The notes below the pieces were generated by a model, which was not told the DNA's origin, made no database searches, and saw only the letters and a list, made by a program, of their open reading frames with translations. Of a DNA stretch of 64,000 nucleotides, positions 11,691 to 23,384 are shown piece by piece (position 1 is the stretch's first letter; each line of letters begins with the position of its first letter). The stretch is from Takakia lepidozioides (taxonomy: Eukaryota; Streptophyta; Takakiopsida; Takakiales; Takakiaceae). The position numbers and the translations under genes were made by a program. The DNA is taken from positions 72,044,001-72,108,000 of the forward strand of contig CM060733.1 of assembly GCA_030704615.1 (NCBI GenBank), in the 5' to 3' direction.

Positions 11691-12048
11691 ATCAGCCAAT
11701 ATAAAATACCCCTGTATATAGCTTAAGTCATGAATTTATCATATGTATATATATTTTTAAGAATTTATTAAAACTCCTAAAGTATTTATATAAAATAATA
11801 ATAATAAATAACAACACCCTGTGAAGCTTGATTCCGGGGCCGTGCGATTATTCCTCTCTATCCCGGGAATTACCTATACTGGGGTTGTATACTCTATAGG
11901 ACAGCGCTCGCTAGACATAGAAGAATCAGTTCAAGTGTCACACACTGTCACTACTTTTCATCCAACCACATGCAATCTTTCTCACAACCAGCTCGTACAA
12001 CTCATGAGATCCAAAATCAACCACCCCCCTGAGAGAGGTTAGCTATTT

Positions 12049-12241
12049 CATGAGCATGAGCGGCATGAGCGGAGTAGTAAGACAATCGGTTTTCATGAGC
12101 AGAAGTACAAATTATGCAAATAAAAAACATTAAAAACATTATTTTAATGGGATATGTCAGGAAAAACAATATAATATTCATTGTTTGAAGTAGAAATTGT
12201 AGTTTTGAGAGCCGTGCTCATGATATTTCGTCTTCCGCTCA
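12049..12241. mobile_element. Candidate small inverted-repeat element with CATGAGC ends
   Basis: The left end carries CATGAGCGG twice (12,049-12,073) and the right end the inverse forms GTGCTCATG and CCGCTCATGCG (12,214-12,246). The roughly 140-bp middle is AT-rich and non-coding. Like the segment at 2,845-3,079, it lies directly beside GGCGCC-type palindromic DNA. Confidence 0.4.
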
Positions 12242-12259
12242 TGCGAATTCCGAGCGACA

Positions 12260-12570
12260 TCTGCAAAAATGGCGCCGAATTTTGCGGTAATAGGTTCCGC
12301 AAGCAGAAAAATCGGCGACGTATTGCGCGGTAATAGGTGTCTCCGGCGAAAAAATGGTGCCGAATTTCGCGGTTATAGGTCCCAACTTCATTGAAGTGTA
12401 AGCCCAAAATTTGGAAATGTGGCGCCGAATTTCGGTACATGGTGCCGGGCATTGCACAAATGTTGGGCAATTCTGGGCCATGTAACTGGAAATTCAGCGC
12501 CATTTTTCCAGACATTGTTGGGACTTAGCCAGTTTTCGGCCCAAAAAAAGGAAATTCGGCGCCATTTTCC
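12260..12570. repeat. Degenerate GGCGCC-palindrome cluster beside the MULE 3' end
   Basis: About six units of the type GGCGCCGAATTT, or variants with GGTGCC or GGCGAC, occur between 12,265 and 12,565. They lie about 300 bp past the stop codon of the MULE transposase. The same GGCGCCGAATTTCC sequence is the core of the 96-bp array on the other side of the transposase. Confidence 0.7.
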
Positions 12571-12868
12571 CAGAAATGGCCCCCTCAACTGCAACTGTTG
12601 GAACTCAGTTTTCTGGAAGATTTGCAAATTTTTCCTACCGCCATCTTTGTATTGATTCTGTTTCGACATTGCATTGCCACTGGACGTCAAAGGATATCCA
12701 GCAGTCCCTAGTGTTTAAAAGACATCACTTTAATATTGTTTGTCTCATTCCAGGAGTTTTGGGGTGCAATTCATTACACTGCAAAACAAAGTCTAACGCA
12801 TCAAAATGCAATTGCAAATATCCATATGGTGGATTCCCTTTTCCCCATCAATGATTTCTTTTTCCCCA

Positions 12869-15800
12869 TCAACGATTTCTGGAATCCCGGCGGAGGAGTT
12901 TGTGCAGCTCGTTCACGCTCAACGCTGGTGCATGAATAAAGTCATCAATAGTCAAGTTCATCCTCAACCTCTTCAGGTAAATGTAATACAGATGCTTGCA
13001 CGGATAATACTTTGACCCCTTCTTTGCTTCCATCAACGAGAAGTCCGTACAATTGCAAGTCGGCTCCACTCCAATCGTAATTGTGTATACGTCATCACGT
13101 ACAACTGAGCCGGTCGTTGCCATCCGATAAACACGCCCAAGGCCGGGTGGGGGTACGTCCACGCAGCTCTGAATAGTGCAAGCCATCCCAAGAGCATTGG
13201 CAATCCGAGTCTCATTCAACTTGTTGGGAGGGTGTCGTCTCTTCACTCTTCCGAATCGCATTGTGGGATGTGCAGAATTGTCCAATCCGTCTCTACTGGA
13301 CCGAGCAATCTGCAATGGCTGGGTCTGAGGAACTGGAAACGAGTGGGCCGGGACGTCTGTGCGTTGCACCATTCGAAATCCTACTGCAGAAAGAACATCC
13401 GCCTCATTCTGAGAGAGGTTGTAACCCGGTACAACAGGCCAGACGCCTGGAGGCTCCGGCATTCCCTGAATCCCGTACTTGGGCTTGCCAAATACACAGG
13501 TCATTATGTTGTGCCTACAGAACCAAAACGTCTGCGTTGTGGCGTGAGAGAATGTGGGAGTCAAAAATCTGCCGCTGAAACAAGGTGCAGGTACAGCACC
13601 ATGTGGGTTCCTCCGAATCATCTCACCACAACGTGCTCTCGTATCCACCCGGATGGCGCAGCACTCCCCTCGAAATGCCGGCAATGTCCTTGCAATTCTC
13701 CACTGTGACTCCAACACTCTTGTCTCCACAATGGGTATGTTGTACTGCGTTACTATAGATGGCTCGTTATGTTCCTCGGGCACGTGCCCTGTGCTCAAAG
13801 GAGACGACGATCTTGAACGTGTAGGACTTGCGGTGCTCGACGAGACCTCCTTCAGGCAACATCACGGGACCACGAGGGAGCATGCGAATATTCTTGTCAG
13901 CTCGCCATGAATCCTCTTCTCCGCCAGGTGCCTCGTCAAGTCTTGGTCTCACTGGACGGGTGTGAACATCTCCTTCCAAGTGTTGGCCTCTTCAAAGCAA
14001 TGGCGTGTCCCAAAGGCCCTCTCCCAAGGCTGCCGGCCACTTGCGAGGATTCTTCGATCTGGAGGCAGTCCGCATCAGCATTTCCTGCCTGTCCGGCCCC
14101 AAGCCCCACTGTTTCCCTTTCAAGAACTCGTTGTACCTGCATTGCTGCATAATTGACCTGACAATGTCCTCCGTTGTGGCAGTGAGGATGTCCACCAGAT
14201 GCGCCGCAGAGGAGGCACGCCAGGAAGAATGTACTGATTCGGCCATGTTTGTTGTCGGCATGTCGGTGTCGGAGTCCAGACACATTTCCTGCACATGCAC
14301 ATGTTGAGGTTACAAGCAAGTTACAAATAACGAGTAGCATAATATTCAATGGGACGCGAATTCGTCCAACTCACCTCCCGCATATAGTCGCCGAACTGGA
14401 GGAAACGATAATGCCACCATGCTAGCCAACTGACCATTGCTCCCTCGTCCGATTTCTTTACAGCACCTGACGTTGTCCACCAAGCCCGTATACATGCAAA
14501 TTGTGTCTCTGCATCATCCAAGGTGGGAGCACGCTTCCACGCAAGACACATGGAACGGTGCTCCTCTTTGAAATCTGGCGCCACGAGCCGGGTTGTGTAC
14601 TGCGACAAGCTCTGCAGAAAATGGAACCCACAAGATCTCTCCTTGCCTTCCATCAGAACATTGGGGTATTCCCCGTACACCCTTCGGATGGCAACCCAAT
14701 TTGCTTGTGCGTTGTCCGCCATGAAACCACAGAAATTGGGAGGGGGCAATCCCGCCCTGGCCATCTGTTCGTCTATTCCCTGCCAAAGAAGCATCTCCAA
14801 TTGTGTGTCCTCTCCTTTCATCTCACAAATAGCAATTGTCATTAGCATCCTGCAGTGGGTGTCGTAGACATGTGCAGCCATTGTCACCCACTAGTGATTT
14901 GTAATTCACTTGATATGGTCGAACATGACCCAACTGTTTGACAAGTCCCCACTCGTCATCCGGTCGACCAGTTCGACGCCGCTGCCAGGCCCACACGTGG
15001 ACATTTTGAATACGAAACAACGATCTGCCTCAGTCCCTTGTCCAAGAAACCTACTTCCATGAATGTAGTCATATCCACATCGTCGCTTCACCTCCAGAAT
15101 GGAGTGCATATCCGAGCCACGGCCCAATTTTCTGTTTGCAGGAGACAATGTGGTTTCAGACATTCGGTGAACAGACGTGGGACACCGACTCCAACAATGC
15201 CTCCATTTCCTTCTCATTGAGAGGAACTCTGCCAGAGCCGTCTTCCGACATAATTCTGGCCAATGCCATCTTATGGGCGGCCTGCAGCTGTATCTGTTTG
15301 GGTTTGGCACCAGGTCTCAACCTAACCTCCTCCTGAACGAGCTGCTCTGCCTCGTGGGCAGCCTCCCGCGAGTTTCCCCTCGCCAATTTGTGACAATGGG
15401 AACCAACGTGTATGCAAGCTCGTGTGAGGTCAGGGAAACGGTGCAACACATAGAACTGCTTGGCATTACAAACAGACATGCAATGTGGTGGTTCTTTGCA
15501 ATGCGCACACTGAAATGTGGAGTTTGGAACCTTCTCCTGAGCTCGAAATGTTTGATGAGCTGTGCCTGTCCAATCCGTCTTGTTCCTGTGACCTCTGGAT
15601 TTAAAGTGAAAGCAAGTTGGAGAGAAACACCGCAACGCGCCCGCACAAACAACGTAGCGCACCCGCACACCATTGAGCATCTTCATGCTGGTGGTTTTGG
15701 TGACGCACCAAGGATGACCGTCATATTTCCTATCCATATCTGTCAACATTCCGGACGCCCTCGAATAGTCCGTTCGAGGAGGGAACTCAAAGAACATATT

Positions 15801-16505
15801 ACCGTCGACGTCTGCGGGAAGGCATGTAACGGATTTAATGGCAAACTTGCTGTAGTCCAGCCCAACCAGCTCCGAGCGGTGTCCCTCCATGTGAAGCCCT
15901 TGCAGAATTTCAAGAATGGATCGAACTGCTGTGTTCGTGCTGGGAATATGACTCCCTCATCCGCTGATGTCCATCGAGGACTTGCCTGATCTCCAGGATG
16001 ATCTCAGAACTTCCATGACCTCGTCGGAGTCGGACAGGTTGTGAACAACCCGGTTCTCGCTCGTCTTCATTGATGGGTTTGGCTCTGGATTTACTTCGTT
16101 GCGGACTTCTCTCTTTGAGGTGCCTACTCTCTGATTCGCGGATTGTTTCGTGGAAGGCACCAGGATAGAAGGCGCATTTGGCGGGCAAATGAAATCCCCA
16201 ACAACCCTGTATATGACGTTGTCCGATGGTGGAACTCGCCATTCCCTGCCGTCGCCGAAATCATTGTGGAGCACAACAATACTTTCGACTACAATTTTGT
16301 TTGAATCCTTCCTTTCCTCCTCCAAAAATACCGACCCCGGTTTCAGGTGGTATTGAACGCAGAGATATTTCTCCATCACCCGACAGATCTCCCCTCTGCA
16401 CGGAAATGTAGCTCTATGTTCGTGAGGAGGGCAGTACACTATAGTGCTCGGGTTTTCTGCCATGGGAGTTGTGCACACAAGACTGCCAGGACGGCGTTCA
16501 GACAA
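12869..16505 (-). pseudogene. MULE-type transposase with GCM/FLYWCH-like and SWIM zinc fingers
   Basis: A nearly complete Mutator-like transposase broken by stops. Read 5' to 3': an acidic N-terminal region (16,505-15,960); a zinc-binding DNA-contact region around 15,750-15,480 with a Cys/His series ending C-x-H-x3-H-x-H, like GCM/WRKY or FLYWCH fingers; a DDE-type catalytic region with YDYIHGSRF, WVMFDHIK, AAHVYD and FMADNAQANW (about 15,080-14,640); an intron (about 14,375-14,285); then TTNMAESVHSSW, and a C-terminal SWIM finger CNC...CKH (13,070-13,000). In-frame stops lie at 15,957 (TGA), 14,906 (TGA) and about 14,890 (TAG), with a frameshift near 15,160. The layout is that of plant MULE transposases, which bind terminal repeats and cut DNA in the nucleus. 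Fragments of relatives lie at 930-1,146 and 26,225-26,592. Confidence 0.8.
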
Positions 16506-16879
16506 GCGCCCTGGGAGAAGGGGGGATGCAGCGAGGGGAAGGAATGCAGGGTCGATTTTTGCAAGCGACGAAGCCTATTCACGAATCCGGGGAGCCCGCT
16601 CTCCCGAAAATCCACTGTCAGAGAGTTAATGAACCTTGTCTGCGGAATGCGGCCCCTGGCCTTTGCGCAATAATTGCCAATGGTATGCAGTCAGAAGGTA
16701 TATGACCTGTGCAGATGCGGTGGGCAAACCAATCATTACGGCGTCTGACAAGAAGCGTGGGGGGGTGAGCGTGCAAGCACCTTCGCCATGGACAGAGGGA
16801 ACTCACACAGGTGGCATTCCAGTGGGTCTGATTACAAGATTGAGTGCCAGAACCTCGCTGCCAATCATCAACATACAAC

Positions 16880-18480
16880 AGTGGCGCCGAATTTGCAGCC
16901 GAGGCCGGTCGGACGAAGTCGTCTCGGGGGTGAGTCAGTCACCGGGCCGACAGAGAACATCCCCCGGATGGAAAAACGGCGCCGAATTTCCATCCGAGGC
17001 CCCTTGGATGAAGTCGTCTCAGGGGAAGAGGCCGACACCTGGCCGACAGAGAACATCCCCCAGATGGAAAAACGGCGCCGAATTTCCATCCGAGGCCCGT
17101 TGGATGAAGTCGTCTCGGGGGGAGAGGCCGACACCTGGCCCACAGAGAATATCCTCCGGATGGAAAAACGGCACCGAATTTCCATCCGAGGCCCGTTGGA
17201 TGAAGTCGTCTCGAGGGGAGAGGCCGACACATGGCCGACAGAGAACAACCCCCGGATGGAAAAACGGCGCCGAATTTCCATCCGAGGCCCATTGGATGAA
17301 GTCGTCTCGGGGGGAGAGGCCGACACCTGCCCAACTGAGATCATCCCCCGGATGGAAATTCGGCGTCGTTATTCCTTCCGAGCCGGCCGGATGAAGTCAT
17401 CTCGGGGGGAGAGGCCAACACTTGGCCGATAGAGAACATCCCCCGGATGGAAAAACGGCGCCGAATTTCCATCCGAGGCCCGTTGGATGAATTCGACTCG
17501 GGGGGAGAGGCCAACACATGGCCGACAGAGAACAACCCCCGGATGGAAAAACGGCGCCGAATTTCCATCCGAGGCCCGTTGGATGAAGTCGTCTCGGGGG
17601 GAGAGGCCGACACCTGCCCAACTGAGATCATCCCCCGGATGGAAATTCGGCGCCGTTATTCCTTCCGAGCCGGCCGGATGAAGTCGTCTCGGGGGGAGAG
17701 GCCGACACCTGGCCGACAGAGAACATCCCCCGGATGGAAAAACGACACCAAATTTCCATCCGAGGCCCGTTGGATGAAGTCGTCTCGGGGGGAGAGGCCG
17801 ACACCTGGCTAACAGAGAACATCCCCCGAATGGAAATTCGGCGCCGAATTTCCATCCGAGGCCCCTTGGATGAAGTCGTCTCGGGGGGATAGGCCGACAC
17901 CTGGCCGACTGAGATCATCCCCCGGATGGAAATTCGGCGCCGTTTTTCCATCCGAGCTGGCCGGATGAAGTCGTCTCGGGGGGAGAGTCCGACACCTGGC
18001 CGACAGAGAACATCCCCCGGATGGAAAAACGGCGCCGAATTTCCATCGGAGGCCCGTTGGATGAAGTCGTCTCGGGGGGAGAGGCCGACACCTGGCTGAC
18101 AGAGAACATCCCCCGGATGGAAATTCGGCGCCGAATTTCCATCCGAGGCCCCTTGGATGAAGTCGCCTTGGGGGGATAGGCCGACACATGGCCATCTGAG
18201 ATCATCCCCCGGATGGAAATTCGGCGCCGTTTTTCCATCCGAGCCGGCCGGATGAAGTCGTCTCGGGGGGAGAGGCCGACACATGGCTGACAGAGAACAT
18301 CCCCCGGATGGAAAAACGGCGCCGAATTTCCATCGGAGGCCCGTTGGATGAAGTCGTCTCGGGGGGAGAGGCCGACACATGGCCGACAGAGAACATCCCA
18401 CGGATGGAAAAACGACGCCGAATTTCCATCCGAGGCCCGTTGGATGAAGTCGTCTCGGGGGAAGAGGACGACACGTGGCC
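16880..18480. repeat. Tandem array, 96-bp monomer, 287-bp higher-order unit
   Basis: About seventeen monomers follow head to tail; the landmark ATGAAGTCGTCTC recurs near 16,911, 17,008, 17,104, 17,200, 17,296, 17,391, 17,487, 17,583, 17,678, 17,774, 17,870, 17,965, 18,061, 18,157, 18,252, 18,348 and 18,444. Spacing is 96, 96, 95 repeating, because every third monomer is a 95-bp variant with GCCGGCCGGATG in place of GGCCCGTTGGATG. The larger unit is therefore 287 bp. Each monomer holds a palindrome with GGATGGAAA arms around GGCGCC. Because 96 is a multiple of three, long artificial open frames appear on both strands. Confidence 0.95.
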
Positions 18481-18679
18481 GACATACAGCCCGTATCGGC
18501 ACTTCTTCAACAATTTTTAGTCGTTGCATCAAGTTTTTCGCGTTTTTTTGTCTGGTTACACACTAAACATGGCGTTTTTTGCCTACGGGCCACATTTGGC
18601 ACGCTATTCCCACCATTCTGGTCTGCTAAAGACAAATTCGTTGCCGGTTTTCCATCGATGACGTGGACCAAATTACCTG

Positions 18680-19105
18680 CAGGATGGAAATTCGGCGCCG
18701 GCTTCTCTCCGTGTTACCTGTGGGATGGAAATTCGGCGCCGAATTTCCATCTGGCCGCGCTCCGAATTACCTCCAGGATGGAAATTCAGCACCTTTTTCC
18801 CTCCGGCCGCGCTCTGAATTACCTCTGGGATGGAAATTCGGCGCCGTTTTTCCATCCGGCCGCACTCCGAATTACCTGGCGGATGGAAATTCGGCGCCGG
18901 ATTTCCATCCGGCCGCGCTCCGAATTACCTCTGGGATGGAAATTCGGCGCAGGATTTCCATCCGGCCGCGCTCCGAATTACTTGCAGGATGGAAATGCGG
19001 CGCCGGATTTCCATCCGGCGTCTCCTGGATGAGAACGGCTCGGGCGGAGGGATGGCCTCGTTGCGTCATACTTCATCCACTGGATGGAAATTCGGCGCCG
19101 ATTTT
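18680..19105. repeat. Second GGCGCC-palindrome array, 53-bp monomer
   Basis: GGATGGAAATTCGGCGCC-type palindromes start near 18,682, 18,723, 18,776, 18,828, 18,881, 18,934 and 18,987, mostly 52-53 bp apart, joined by GGCCGCGCTCCGAATTACCT. A last isolated unit lies at about 19,079. The period equals that of the array at 3,660-4,215 although arm sequence and spacers differ. Confidence 0.9.
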
Positions 19106-19134
19106 TTCCATCCAGCGGGCAATTGACGAAGTCT

Positions 19135-19135
<1 letters not shown>

Positions 19136-19168
<33 letters not shown>
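19136..19168 (+). repeat. Homopolymer of 33 G
   Basis: An uninterrupted G run directly after the palindrome array. Its length is uncertain in any assembly. It could form a G-quadruplex in single-stranded DNA. Confidence 0.9.
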
Positions 19169-19169
<1 letters not shown>

Positions 19170-19380
19170 CCTGTGACCGACCTCCATACCTACGACATTT
19201 AATGGCATAGTTGCGCATTAAATGTCCTCCGCCGTCGGTTTTGAACCGGGCTGGCGACACAGGGATTCCGCGCTTGCTTCCCGGATACGCCTTGGAAACC
19301 TGATGCTAAACTTGGATGAACTTCTATTCGAGGCATGTACGCACACATACTGCGAGATCTTTTTTCTTTTGCTGGGACTT

Positions 19381-19560
19381 ATGCCGCGTGGAGAAGGGCA
19401 TGGCTCTCCTGAGAGAAACCCCACATCCAGACCGCGGCGGAAGCTGAAGGCTTTGTACTACGGGCGACGTCCAACCTCTCGCATGGCCAAACTTAAGCTC
19501 CAGCAGGAAATTCCATTGTCTTGCTCACAGCCCGCGCCAACTGAAGCCGAGTATTCTCAG
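19381..19560 (+). pseudogene. ParB/methyltransferase copy A: proposed first exon
   Basis: A basic frame starting MPRGEGHGSPER, with RRKLKALYYGRRP and a Gln-rich end, closes at a CAG before GTTCCACC, a possible donor. It resembles the orphan exon at 4,567-4,755. I assign it to copy A because it lies upstream on the same strand; the splice to the exon at 20,166 was not proved from sequence. Confidence 0.4.
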
Positions 19561-20165
19561 GTTCCACCCCTTCCTCTTTCGGTTTTCTTCGTTTTTTTAG
19601 TTTGTTTCACATCTTCCGCCTGACAGCCCTGGAAGCGCATGGTTGCATCGCAAAAGCACGAGTTGTTGAGAAGAATGATCAAGGTCAGAGTGGTTAGAAA
19701 GGAGCCAGGTCGTTGCTGCATTCAGATTGCTTTCCAGAACAGGGTACACACCTCGCTGTAGATAATAGGTTGCATCTCGGAATTAAGGAAATCCATGCTG
19801 AGCTGAGAAGATTGTCTGAGCAGATGAAGTGCCTTCAAAACATTTCACCTTGTTTTCCCGTCTTATGGAATTCGTGTTCATTTGTTCATCGTGTTTCATG
19901 TTGATTTCTGCAAGTTACTGGTTGAGTGAACCTTAGATAGTTTGCAATGCGTGTGCAAAGCCGGCAGCTCTGGAGAAGGCTGCTTATGCATGTCATTCTT
20001 AGGCATTGGTTGGATTTGTTTTTCATTGTTGTTCCATGCCACTCCATACTTGGTTTTGTTTTGTTTTCATTGTTGTTCCACGATTGTTGCGATGGTGGTT
20101 GCGCTGCTCGTTGCGATGGTGGTTTTCATTCCGATGTTGGTTCTCACGATTTTTGGGGATGACAG
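19561..20165 (+). other. Intergenic or intronic stretch with PPR-derived snippets
   Basis: No gene. Two short pieces (about 19,624-19,660 and 19,943-19,995) resemble parts of the PPR repeat DNA at 38.6 kb around the AALEKGKEVHGC coding stretch. The second half is T-rich and ends in a plausible acceptor at 20,165. Confidence 0.35.
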
Positions 20166-22707
20166 AGTGACGACGAGCCCGACACGCTGGTGGTATCATC
20201 GACAGCTCCAACTGCTCGAGTAGTGACTCCAAAAGCCGTTACTCATTGCATGTTTGGATCGCCCAACTTGGGGCGAGAGGGCAAACTAAAACCTTTCGTT
20301 GGTGGACGGGAGGACCTGCAGCGAGAGTACGACAGAATAGGCATTGGGGAGGTTGGTGCAGGCGGCATGGCAGGTGAAGGGCGTCGGATGAGGACAGCAG
20401 ATCTGACAATGGAGGATGTTGATGCACATGCAGTAGGGCCCGCCCATGCAAAGAAGAAGAAGAAAGCCAAGCACATGCAATCCTCGGCGAGAGAGCCGTC
20501 ACGGGCTGCGGAGGGGGGAGTGAGCAGGGCGCGCGAGGGTGTCAGTTCGCCTCAATCAAAGGTGGTCGTCTTGGAGGCCTCCCTTGCTGCTACCCCTAGT
20601 AAGAAACAGAAGGCCCGTGAGAGGGCAAAAGAGAGGGCAAAAGAACAGGCGAGACAGAAGGCTAGCCAGGAGGCAAGAGAAAAGGCCACTGAAGAGGCCA
20701 GGGGTGTCGAAATGACAGATGCCCATGTAAGCGAGGGATGCACAGAGACGGTGGATCCCTCAAAGACACCACAAAGAGGCAGTAACACACCGGTTACACC
20801 ATCGCGGGCAGGAGCAGCCCCCGCAATTACCCATATGGTGGAGACTGGAGGAGGTGAAAGAACACCACAAAGAGCACGCATTGTGCAAGTTCGAGGTGAA
20901 GCCGGGGAGAGGGCAATAGAGACAGAGAGAGTGCTCCAGGTGCTTCCGCCAAAGGACGACCATGTTGAGGACGACGAGAGGGAGCTTTCTGACCAGGATG
21001 ACATCCTCCCGGACATCCCCAGGCCCCAAACCCGCATCATACAGGCTGGATTTGGCGGTCCGGGTGGGCTGCCGGAGAACCCCCCTGCAACAGACGTCAT
21101 GTCGGGGGCGGATATGAAGTTGGCCACTGCCAAGATCTTGGAGGCAACCCACAGCAACATTGGTAGGGTCCTGGGGAGCATGGTGTACCCGGCCAAGCTT
21201 CGGATTCCCCTTTGCCGCTTGGTTTCATTGCAGGTGGTGAGACCTGCCCTCCCAAGCGATGTCGACAAGCTGAAATTCTCTTTCCGGGAGGGATATCGAA
21301 TGGGGTCTGCCGCGTTTTACGTTTCCATGGAGAACGACCACGGAGCTTGTCGTGCCCACACTTCCGATGAGGTGGACAAATGGGGTCCCCATTGGCAAAG
21401 GCAAAATGAGGAGTTCGAGAGATTGATTGCTATTGATCCTCTTTTCCAGCACTTGTCCGGAAAGATGTTTTACATGTGGGACGGCAATCATCGCCTCCTG
21501 GCATGGATGGAGTACATAGCCCAAGCCCACCCCAACGACCTGGATTGGCATTTCGCCGTGGAGTGTGTTGTGCTCAAGGTTGCGGGGCCCAAAGATCGCA
21601 GTCTTCTCAAAGCGGCAATGGCAGACATCAACTCGTAAGTTACAATGCTTCTTGCTTTGGAACTTTGAATTTGAAACAGTCATTTCATTGCCAGTCGTCA
21701 TATTCGTTGCAAATTATCATTTCTGTATTGTTTAATGGAAATGTGGCATTGCAGGGTGACTGAGAATGCCTTCATTGCCACCAACTTGTCCCATATGCTC
21801 TTCCGAGTGAAGGATGTCGGGAAGCAGGGGGTGCAAGAGTTTGCCAATTCGCTCAGTGCCGACCTCATGCGCAAGTCGGAGGCAAAGGCAGATAGAACCT
21901 GGTATAGGCTGAGCATGGACGCTATGGTGGACTACATATTTCGGGTAAAGCTCCTCACTGTTTTGTTGAGCTAATCTGTCTCTCCTCCCCCAATAGAAGA
22001 AAAAATGTTGAGCAGGATCTCTAATCTTATGTGCGCATTCTTGACAGACGAAAATTCAGCAGGATTTGGCACATGCGCGGAGGTTCTACATGGGGTCAGA
22101 GGAGAAGCAACTAACCCTCCTGGCACTGGAATCATATCTCAAAGCTGCGGAGGTGAAAGCCCGCATCAAGTACAAGTCGCGAATGATAAAGTACGTGGCC
22201 ATAGCTGATCCCGCCCTTGGTGCCGATTTTCTGGTGGAGGTGGGGAAGCACTACTCCCGCGCTCTGAAGCCCATGATGACATTGGAGAAGCTGCATCGTC
22301 TAGCCACATCCTGTGTAGATGCAACAGAAAAGGTTATACATTCTTAACCAAATTGTAGTGGCAGCAATTCATTTTTGGGTGTTTGACACTTACTAATATG
22401 CTGGGTGGTTGGACAGACCCGGTGGCTCCAAATCTGGAATGGTTCCCAAAGTACAAGGGACATGTGGAGCTTCCCCAAACCCGACAAACTGTCCGACCCC
22501 ACATTCGACATGTGGATGAACCGCATGACATGGTGGTTTTAGGTACTTTCCCACGCTTCATTTGGGGTGTCTACTCTTGTATCGGATGGATTTATTGTAT
22601 TTTTTGAGGAAAGCGGTCTAATGGAGAATCTCCACAGGTGACGACGAATGCGCAAGAGCAGCACACAAGCACATCAGTTCAAGCTAGAGATTTCTGGTGA
22701 AGCAGAG
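20166..22707 (+). pseudogene. ParB-like/beta-class methyltransferase copy A, 5' half
   Basis: Exons 20,166-21,634, 21,755-21,944, 22,048-22,332, 22,417-22,542 and 22,638-22,707 are joined by GT-AG introns that keep the frame. Exon one is a long charged, disordered region with a Lys/Arg/Glu/Ala-rich, coiled-coil-like stretch (residues about 130-170 from the Met at 20,190). It then has a ParB-like domain: RIPLCRLVSLQVVRP near residue 338 and MWDGNHRLLAWMEYI near 431, the DGNHR box typical of ParB/sulfiredoxin-fold proteins. Helical exons follow. The fourth exon ends in TAG at 22,540-22,542, where copy B has CAG at the same splice site. A gypsy LTR enters the next exon at 22,708. In bacteria and phages ParB-like domains are often joined to DNA methyltransferases; here the joined catalytic part resumes at 26.6 kb. 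Confidence 0.6.
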
Positions 22708-23331
22708 TGTCGCGGCCCTTTGCCTTGAGGGCAGGGGGTCGGGACACATGAGGGGCTGCCCCTGTGGTGGGGGCAGCGGCAGCGATAGGTATGGGGTGGT
22801 GGTAGCTTAGCGGGACTTAGTGGGGGTGGCATAGGACTCACCATGGGGGCGGAGACCTCGTGGTGGGAGTCGTGGGGAGTCTTGGGACTCATCACGGTCC
22901 ATGGGGGCCGTGGTGAGTGGGCCAAGACTCACCGCGACTCATCACCGGGAGTCGAGGGTTTTCATGGTGGTTCGCCATAAAATGGCATGGCTGGTTGTGA
23001 AACCCCCGCAGACAGCTACAGAAGTATATATAGGGAGTAGTAACCCCGAGAACGGTGCAAGCCCGTTGGTGACCAAAAACTAGTGAGTAAGCGAGCGAGC
23101 CGGAAAGCGACCAAAGAGTGGGGGAGCTGTTCCGGACTGCCAACTACCAAGGGAATTCCCGCTGGTTCCAAATCGGTGGAGGGTTCTTTGGGAGAACAAA
23201 TGGGGACCGTTATGCCCCGGTGAGCAGCCGAAGCTCCAAGTTGGCCCGGCGGCCAGGTTGGGAGTCAGGCGCGCGCATCAAAGCGAGTAACTATGACTTG
23301 AGGGGAGCTTACCGAAGTGAGGTGCGCGACA
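22708..23331 (+). repeat. 5' LTR of a gypsy element (624 bp)
   Basis: It begins TGTCGCGG and ends GCGCGACA, and is followed by a primer-binding site. A solo LTR of the same family lies inverted at 49,810-50,536. It is inserted into an exon of methyltransferase copy A; the five bases before it are CAGAG. CAGAG also occurs at 25,705-25,709, but that is not at an LTR end and may be chance. Confidence 0.9.
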
Positions 23332-23333
23332 CT

Positions 23334-23345
23334 TGGTATCAGAGC
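23334..23345 (+). other. Primer-binding site, initiator tRNA-Met type
   Basis: TGGTATCAGAGC lies two bases after the LTR end. This is the standard site in plant LTR retrotransposons that pairs with the 3' end of initiator methionine tRNA. Confidence 0.9.
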
Positions 23346-23384
23346 TTAGAGTTCAGTACGCGATCGTCCTTGGAATTGGCCTCA

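Noticed and set aside
16636-18566. Many long open frames on both strands (up to 285 residues) with repeated WKNGAEFPSEA- or MEIRRRFSIRG-type segments
   Set aside because: They are translations of the 96-bp tandem array, whose period is a multiple of three; the same DNA is open in several frames on both strands.
18475-19260. Repeat-containing open frames on both strands, including a poly-Gly/poly-Pro run
   Set aside because: Products of the 53-bp array and the G homopolymer.
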